10,326 nt of DNA, taken from positions 1 to 10,326 of the forward strand of contig DBSW01000073.1 in assembly GCA_002306745.1 (NCBI GenBank), in the 5' to 3' direction. This document shows positions 6,016 to 10,326 of this stretch, in pieces. A program made the position numbers and the translations under genes. Numbering within the stretch: position 1 is the first letter of the stretch; the number at the start of each line of letters is the position of its first letter. A model generated the notes under the pieces. The model had not been told where the DNA came from and searched no databases. It saw only the letters and a program-made list of their open reading frames with translations. Origin of the DNA: Dehalococcoidia bacterium UBA1332. Lineage in GTDB: Bacteria; Chloroflexota; Dehalococcoidia; Lucifugimonadales; Lucifugimonadaceae.

Positions 6016-7038
6016 TTAACTTTGATTTGTTTCGTGATCTAAACCTTGTTTTGAAGCTAGTGAGGCACCCAGTTTTAGTGCCTCTATCATGCTGGTTTCA
6101 TCTGCTATACCTGCCCCGGCAATATCGAAAGCAGTACCGTGATCTACAGATGTGCGCAAGAACGGTAACCCTAGGTTCACTGTCACAGATTTCTCTACTC
6201 CATATACCTTTACTGGTATATGTCCTTGATCATGGTACATGACCACTACGACATCGTATTTGCCTTCGGCAGCGCTATTGAAAACGGTATCTGCAGGGTG
6301 TGGCCCGGTCGCATCGATGCCTTCTTCAACCGCCTGTGCTATGGCAGGAGCTATTTCATCAGCTTCCTCGGTACCAATAAGACCGTTATCTGAAGCGTGT
6401 GGATTCAATGCAGCGATAGCTATACGAGGTTTATCAAAACCCCATTCTTTGAACATCTTATGAGTTAGTCGTGTGGCGGTCATTATGTTCTCGGTCGTCA
6501 CATATTTAACAGCTTCACCAAGGGACTTATGTGTCGATAGGTGCATGCAACGCAACGGTCCGCTTACTAACATTGTCGCTACGTAGTTTGATCCGGAAAG
6601 GCGTTTGAACACCTCCATATGTCCTGTGTCAGTACTGCCGCCCATATTCCATGATTCTTTATTTACTGGGGCAGTTACCATTCCGTCGACTTCACCGGAT
6701 ATGCACAATTTTGCTCCTTCTTCTACCCATAGATGGCTCGCTGAACCTGATCCAGCGTTGTGCTCACCTACAGGAAACTCAGTGGTTTCCCAGTCTCCCG
6801 GTGATAGGACTTCGATGGTTCTCGGCATGCACTTAGCTTTCGCTATTGAATTGATAGCTATGACTTCGGTACTAGATCCAATAGCTTCTAGAGCGGTTTT
6901 GATGACGCTAACCGTACCTATAAGCACCGGGCGCATGATTTCGTAGGTTGATTTAGTTTGCAGTGCTTTGACTACCACTTCTGGTCCAATACCAGAAGGG
7001 TCGCCAATTGTGACTGCTAGTAGCGGTTTATTCGGCAT
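6016..7038 (-). CDS. pdxA: PdxA-family NAD-dependent dehydrogenase (4-hydroxythreonine-4-phosphate dehydrogenase-like)
   Basis: PdxA oxidises 4-phosphohydroxy-L-threonine in pyridoxal-5'-phosphate synthesis. The 340 residues have normal length, beginning AVTIGDPSGIGPE (8-20), then DGMVTAPVNKESW (118-130), the three metal histidines H170 (STHKS), H214 (NPHAS) and H269 (MYHDQGH), K277, and LGLPFLRTSVDHGTAFDIAGAGIADE (289-314). By my alignment to E. coli PdxA, the metal ligands and K277/R295 are kept, but the GHTE threonine is M141 and the asparagine at E. coli 283 is T286. Both are substrate contacts in E. coli. This family also holds TphB and D-threonate/erythronate catabolic PdxA2 enzymes, so a different substrate is possible. 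The start is ATG at 7036-7038, with no Shine-Dalgarno; a promoter ends almost at the start codon. The symbol denotes family membership. Confidence 0.85.
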   Translation of the reverse strand: MPNKPLLAVTIGDPSGIGPEVVVKALQTKSTYEIMRPVLIGTVSVIKTALEAIGSSTEVIAINSIAKAKCMPRTIEVLSPGDWETTEFPVGEHNAGSGSASHLWVEEGAKLCISGEVDGMVTAPVNKESWNMGGSTDTGHMEVFKRLSGSNYVATMLVSGPLRCMHLSTHKSLGEAVKYVTTENIMTATRLTHKMFKEWGFDKPRIAIAALNPHASDNGLIGTEEADEIAPAIAQAVEEGIDATGPHPADTVFNSAAEGKYDVVVVMYHDQGHIPVKVYGVEKSVTVNLGLPFLRTSVDHGTAFDIAGAGIADETSMIEALKLGASLASKQGLDHETNQS

Positions 7039-7047
7039 GGTTATAGA

Positions 7048-7077
7048 ACAATAGGCTGGGGGCAGTTAGGTTGTCAA
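7048..7077 (-). promoter_or_regulatory. Promoter of pdxA, near-leaderless
   Basis: On the minus strand a perfect TTGACA -35 (7072-7077) is followed after 18 bases by TATTGT (7048-7053, 4 of 6 matches to TATAAT). The predicted start is at about 7041, only 2-4 bases before the ATG at 7038. This agrees with the missing Shine-Dalgarno and suggests a leaderless or near-leaderless transcript. Confidence 0.5.
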
Positions 7078-7186
7078 AGATAATCAGGCTATATTGATTT
7101 GATTGTCATGACCCTATAAACATCAAATTTGGTATCTCTTATGTTTTAGTGTCGCCAATTAATTAACTTAACTGTATTTCATAATC

Positions 7187-7223
7187 AAAAAAATAGCCGG
7201 GCAATAATGATTGCCCGGCTATT
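7187..7223 (-). terminator. Intrinsic terminator of the nrdR-nrdJ unit
   Basis: Read on the minus strand, a GC-rich stem (arms 7192-7205 and 7210-7223, 14 perfect pairs, including GCCGGGC/GCCCGGC) with a 4-base loop is followed directly by seven T's (complement of 7187-7193). It begins 26 bases after the nrdJ stop. There is no T-run on the plus strand, so it acts leftward and isolates nrdJ from pdxA. Confidence 0.95.
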
Positions 7224-7249
7224 GCTAACATGCTTTAGCTACGAAGTAA

Positions 7250-9700
7250 TTAGCACTTGCTATACCCGCAAGAGAAGCACTTTAGACAGCCTTCTACATG
7301 GGCAACAGTTGATGAGCACTCCGGGCATAGATCATCAGTTGTTCCTCCAATAGGAACCTTAACTGCTTCTTGATTAACGATTTGAATAAGTTGACTTGTT
7401 GGCATTCCAAGTTCTTTTGGAGATGGTGGGTCGAACATCCCAGCCTGACTTGATTCAGCTTCACTCAGTTTTTCTTGGGTTTGCACGGTCGAGGACTCAG
7501 TAACTATTCGATCAAGCACTGACGCTATCGCGTCTGGCACAGATCGGATCATCTCGCCGTCGTCCCATGCTGGGACGTCGGTGATACCTCTCAGCTGCTC
7601 TGAAACATCGACTGGGTTAATTCCGGACCGGAGTGAAAGTGATGCCATACGAGACACAGCCTCCGCCATTGCTGCGTCGTTGCCACCTGCCTTGCCGTGG
7701 GTGGCAAAGACCTCGAACGGTCGTCCATCACTGGCCATGTTAACCGTTACGAATAGATTACCCCTACCGGTTCGTACTCGGCGTGTTATTCCATTGAGTA
7801 TAGCCGGTCGCTCTTTAGGAGTTATGTATTGCGGGATTCCAACGTTGGCTTCGTCGACTGAGTCTACGGTTTTTGCACTTTCTGATGTTCCTGCTGTAAG
7901 CACTTCTTTGTCGCGTGAACCTGCCCTGTAAACGGTGATTCCCTTGCATTTGGTTTCCCATGCTAAAAGGTACGCATCTTCTACGTCTTCAACAGTTGCT
8001 TCGTTCGGGAAGTTTATCGTCTTGGAAATACCTGCGTCGGTTGACTCTTGGAACGCTGCCTGCATTAGGACGTGATCGCGGGGAGATATATCTGACGCTA
8101 CATGGAATAAGCGTTTCACGTCACTTGGTACATCATCGCGGTCTTGTAAAGACCCGCCGTCTGAAAGGTGTTCAAGTAGGTCTTCATTATAGAAGCCACG
8201 CTCTTTCGCTATGCGCTCAAAATTTTTGTCCACGTAGTAAAGAGTTTTACCTTCAAGAATGTTCTGTTTACGGAAAGCAAGGGCAAAGATTGGTTCGATG
8301 CCGCTTGATGCACCCGCGATCATTGAAATGGTTCCAGTTGGAGCGACTGTCAATCGGCAGGCATTTCTATATGGTTTTTCTCCCTGATTTGCAGCATGAG
8401 AGTTGTGCCATGCTGGGAATGGTCCTCGTTCTTCAGCGAGCGCAAGTGACTCTGCATCCGCGTTATCACGAATGAATGCCATAAGCTTGCGACCTAACTC
8501 GACAGCTTTGTCAGTGTCATACGGGATTCCTAGTTGTACCAGCATGTCAGCGAATCCCATAACACCGAGCCCGAGTTTGCGGGTTGCGTGTGTCATGTCT
8601 TCGATGGCATCGACGGCGTATTTGTTTGCGTCGATCACGTTATCTAGCATGCGGGTGGCAAGGCGAACAGACTTGCCTAGCCTGTTCCAATTTAACTTCA
8701 CAATTCCCTCATTATTCGTTTCTAGGAACTTTGCGACGTCCAATGACCCCAAATTACAAGATTCGTTTGGCAGTAAAGGTTGTTCACCACATGGGTTAGT
8801 CGCTGTGATACGGCCAAGGTGGATCACAGGGCTATTTCGGTTAACTTCATCTAGGAATATCATCCCTGGTTCACCATTGCGCCACGCTCCATAGACGATT
8901 TTGCTAAATACTTCTCGGGCATCAAGGTGGTCCACGTCGATCAATTCGCTGTTCTCATCGGCGGGGTTTGACAGTTGGCGCAACGGATATGTTGTGCCGT
9001 CTTTTACTGCCTGCATAAATTCGTCGGATGCACCCACAGAGATGTTGAAGTTGTGTATTTCACCCTCAATCTGTTTGCAGTCGATGAATTCTAGGATATC
9101 CGGGTGATGGACATCCATAACGGCCATGTTCGCACCATCTCGCTTGCCTCCTTGGGTAACAAGCGTCGAGACAGATGAAAGGTGTCGAAGTACTTCTATT
9201 GGACCACAAGCCCTGCCATGCGTGGTAGCAATCCCAGCTCCTCTTGGTCGAAGTTCAGATAGCGCAAATCCTGTGCCTCCCCCAAATTTTTGAACCATCG
9301 CAGCGTCATGGGCTGCTCCCATGATTCCTTCCATACTGTCCTGGAGCGGCAATACGAAACATGCCGAAAGTGTACCTGCGCCTGTGCCGGCATTCATCAT
9401 TGTCGGCGAGTTAGGTAGGTACTCTAAACTTGCCATAATACGAAAGAAACCTTCTTCTATTTCAGTTACTTCTTCAGGAGTTTTTTCGTAGTTGAACTCT
9501 GGAGCTGCTAGTGCTTTGGCGACGCGCCGGAACATTCCTTGAGGGTCTTCGATAATTTCTCCGTTATCGTTTTTTTGTAGATAACGTTTATCTAGCACTA
9601 CGCGTGCATTTTCTGAAATCACTGCCGGTGTGAATTCCTCGGTTGGGATGTTGCCGTTGCTGCTCATGTGTTTTTCTTCTGCGTCCTGCGTGAGTGTCAT
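7250..9700 (-). CDS. nrdJ: Class II adenosylcobalamin-dependent ribonucleotide reductase
   Basis: It reduces ribonucleotides to deoxyribonucleotides with a thiyl radical generated from adenosylcobalamin, without oxygen and without a NrdB partner. In 816 residues I see LPNSPTMMNAG (95-105), C114 in LSACF and C315 in ESCNL (the redox pair, E. coli NrdA C225/C462), the radical cysteine in NPCGE (302-306: N302, C304, E306), GGTGFALSELRPRG (141-154), and APTGTISMIAGASSGIEP (453-470). The C-terminus has CPEC (792-795), CLKC (805-808) and CGYSKC (811-816), a zinc-binding and thiol-shuttle tail. No N-terminal ATP cone and no intein are present. Two starts are possible: ATG at 9700, or ATG at 9667, which has AGAAG 8 bases upstream; I keep the longer one with reservation. 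Its partner nrdR lies 77 bases upstream in the same direction; a strong terminator follows. Confidence 0.95.
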   Translation of the reverse strand: MTLTQDAEEKHMSSNGNIPTEEFTPAVISENARVVLDKRYLQKNDNGEIIEDPQGMFRRVAKALAAPEFNYEKTPEEVTEIEEGFFRIMASLEYLPNSPTMMNAGTGAGTLSACFVLPLQDSMEGIMGAAHDAAMVQKFGGGTGFALSELRPRGAGIATTHGRACGPIEVLRHLSSVSTLVTQGGKRDGANMAVMDVHHPDILEFIDCKQIEGEIHNFNISVGASDEFMQAVKDGTTYPLRQLSNPADENSELIDVDHLDAREVFSKIVYGAWRNGEPGMIFLDEVNRNSPVIHLGRITATNPCGEQPLLPNESCNLGSLDVAKFLETNNEGIVKLNWNRLGKSVRLATRMLDNVIDANKYAVDAIEDMTHATRKLGLGVMGFADMLVQLGIPYDTDKAVELGRKLMAFIRDNADAESLALAEERGPFPAWHNSHAANQGEKPYRNACRLTVAPTGTISMIAGASSGIEPIFALAFRKQNILEGKTLYYVDKNFERIAKERGFYNEDLLEHLSDGGSLQDRDDVPSDVKRLFHVASDISPRDHVLMQAAFQESTDAGISKTINFPNEATVEDVEDAYLLAWETKCKGITVYRAGSRDKEVLTAGTSESAKTVDSVDEANVGIPQYITPKERPAILNGITRRVRTGRGNLFVTVNMASDGRPFEVFATHGKAGGNDAAMAEAVSRMASLSLRSGINPVDVSEQLRGITDVPAWDDGEMIRSVPDAIASVLDRIVTESSTVQTQEKLSEAESSQAGMFDPPSPKELGMPTSQLIQIVNQEAVKVPIGGTTDDLCPECSSTVAHVEGCLKCFSCGYSKC

Positions 9701-9713
9701 TCGTATTCTTTTC

Positions 9714-9765
9714 GTTATAGTTTCTAGTTTTTGAATTTAGTTACTAAAAGGCTTGCTATTAGTAA
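9714..9765 (-). promoter_or_regulatory. Operator-like dyad and -10 box upstream of nrdJ
   Basis: In the 77-base nrdR-nrdJ gap, TTACTAA (9741-9747) and TTAGTAA (9759-9765) form a perfect 7-base inverted repeat with 11 bases between, extending imperfectly outward. On the minus strand TATAAC (9714-9719) is a 5-of-6 -10 box; the inner end of the dyad falls on the -35 position. It does not match the NrdR-box consensus. It could be an operator, or a processing hairpin after nrdR. Confidence 0.35.
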
Positions 9766-9777
9766 TTTGATTGCCAT

Positions 9778-10320
9778 TTAAGTTTGCCGTGCCTTTCGAC
9801 GGTCGTGCCGGTGATCCAGTGTGTGTGTGTTGTCCTCTATCAGCCTAAGTTGATTCTTGGATTCTGAAGATTTCACCGGGTTGGTCAAAGCCTCAACTTC
9901 TTTCGTGAACGAATCGACGTCCTGAAAATCTCTGTATACAGAAGCAAATCGTAAATAAGCGACTCGATCGAGAACTTTTAGACGTTCGATGCACATTTCT
10001 CCGAGCACTCGTGCTTCCACTTCTGCCTTAGATAGTTTGTGCAATTCGTTTTCGATATCTACAACCATCTTTGAAATGGCACCAATCTCCAAGGGCCGTT
10101 TGGCACAGGCTGTTTGTAGAGATTTTTGCAACTTGTCGGCAGAAAATGACTCGCGTCGCCCATCGCGTTTGGCTATCATCAGTGGCAGGGAATGCACCTT
10201 TTCATACGTCGTGAACCGTAACTCGCATCTCATGCATCCACGCCTGCGTCGCACGCCATCAGTAGCTTCACGTGAATCGATAACACGTGATTCATTGTTT
10301 CCACAAAATGGACAATGCAT
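9778..10320 (-). CDS. nrdR: Transcriptional repressor NrdR
   Basis: NrdR represses ribonucleotide-reductase genes when its ATP-cone binds dATP and ATP. The N-terminal zinc ribbon is MHCPFCGNNESRVIDSR with C3 and C6, paired with C29 and C32 (GCMRCELRFTTYE). The ATP-cone spans about residues 47-136 (MIAKRDGRRESFSADKL to YLRFASVYRDFQDV). All family motifs are intact. The protein is 180 residues, some 25-30 more than typical NrdR, owing to a charged tail (about 146-180) ending in HDRRKARQT. The ATG is at 10318-10320, only 6 bases from the window edge, so promoter and any cobalamin riboswitch upstream cannot be judged. It directly precedes nrdJ, an arrangement also known as an operon in Streptomyces. 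Confidence 0.96.
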   Translation of the reverse strand: MHCPFCGNNESRVIDSREATDGVRRRRGCMRCELRFTTYEKVHSLPLMIAKRDGRRESFSADKLQKSLQTACAKRPLEIGAISKMVVDIENELHKLSKAEVEARVLGEMCIERLKVLDRVAYLRFASVYRDFQDVDSFTKEVEALTNPVKSSESKNQLRLIEDNTHTLDHRHDRRKARQT

Positions 10321-10326
10321 TGCCTG

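Noticed and set aside
7581..8894. Long plus-strand open frames opposite nrdJ (116, 171 and 163 codons)
   Set aside because: They are antisense shadows of a strongly conserved nrdJ frame and have no recognisable motifs.
9701..9777. NrdR boxes or cobalamin riboswitch in the nrdR-nrdJ gap
   Set aside because: No sequence like the 16-base NrdR box is present, and 77 bases are too few for the riboswitch.
1..10326. CRISPR array, insertion sequence, tRNA or rRNA, intein in nrdJ
   Set aside because: No regularly spaced repeats, transposase frames, cloverleaf folds or rRNA segments were seen, and the nrdJ active-site motifs are uninterrupted.

Overview
This is a bacterial chromosomal window with compact gene spacing, single-copy housekeeping genes and no mobile element, tRNA, rRNA or CRISPR array that I can see. 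A free-living bacterium is clear. The mix of an adenosylcobalamin-type ribonucleotide reductase (NrdJ) next to NrdR, a stand-alone FIST-domain protein, an acetamidase/formamidase and a HemL-like aminotransferase, at a base composition that looks slightly below 50% GC, would fit an oligotrophic Chloroflexota lineage (SAR202/Dehalococcoidia-like). That placement is an inference of low to moderate confidence, and no marker gene here settles it.

Layout. Bases 1-3540 are a leftward gene group, in order of transcription: acetamidase/formamidase, a HAD-superfamily hydrolase only 4 bases downstream, a class III (HemL-like) aminotransferase, and a FIST sensor protein that runs off the left edge. Bases 3541-3897 are a gene-poor divergent spacer. 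A rightward biotin-protein ligase (birA) follows. It converges on a leftward yggT-proC pair that overlaps by ATGA, preceded by a PdxA-family dehydrogenase. At 7187-7223 a very strong intrinsic terminator closes the nrdR-nrdJ unit, which fills the right end.

How the genes relate. nrdR-nrdJ is a deoxyribonucleotide-supply module: NrdR is the ATP-cone repressor and NrdJ the B12-dependent reductase, which has no ATP cone of its own. proC is the last step of proline synthesis and is translationally coupled to a small YggT membrane protein. pdxA would normally belong to vitamin B6 synthesis, but two substrate-contact positions differ from the E. coli enzyme. The left group looks like a small catabolic or nitrogen-scavenging cluster (amide hydrolysis, phosphatase-like enzyme, PLP aminotransferase, ligand sensor); its substrate cannot be read from the sequence.

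Most of the window is ordinary metabolism. I do not see a convincing undescribed system. The points most worth a second look are the altered PdxA active site with a near-leaderless promoter, the left-hand catabolic cluster with its non-canonical HAD protein, a hairpin at the FIST ribosome-binding site, and a dyad between nrdR and nrdJ.
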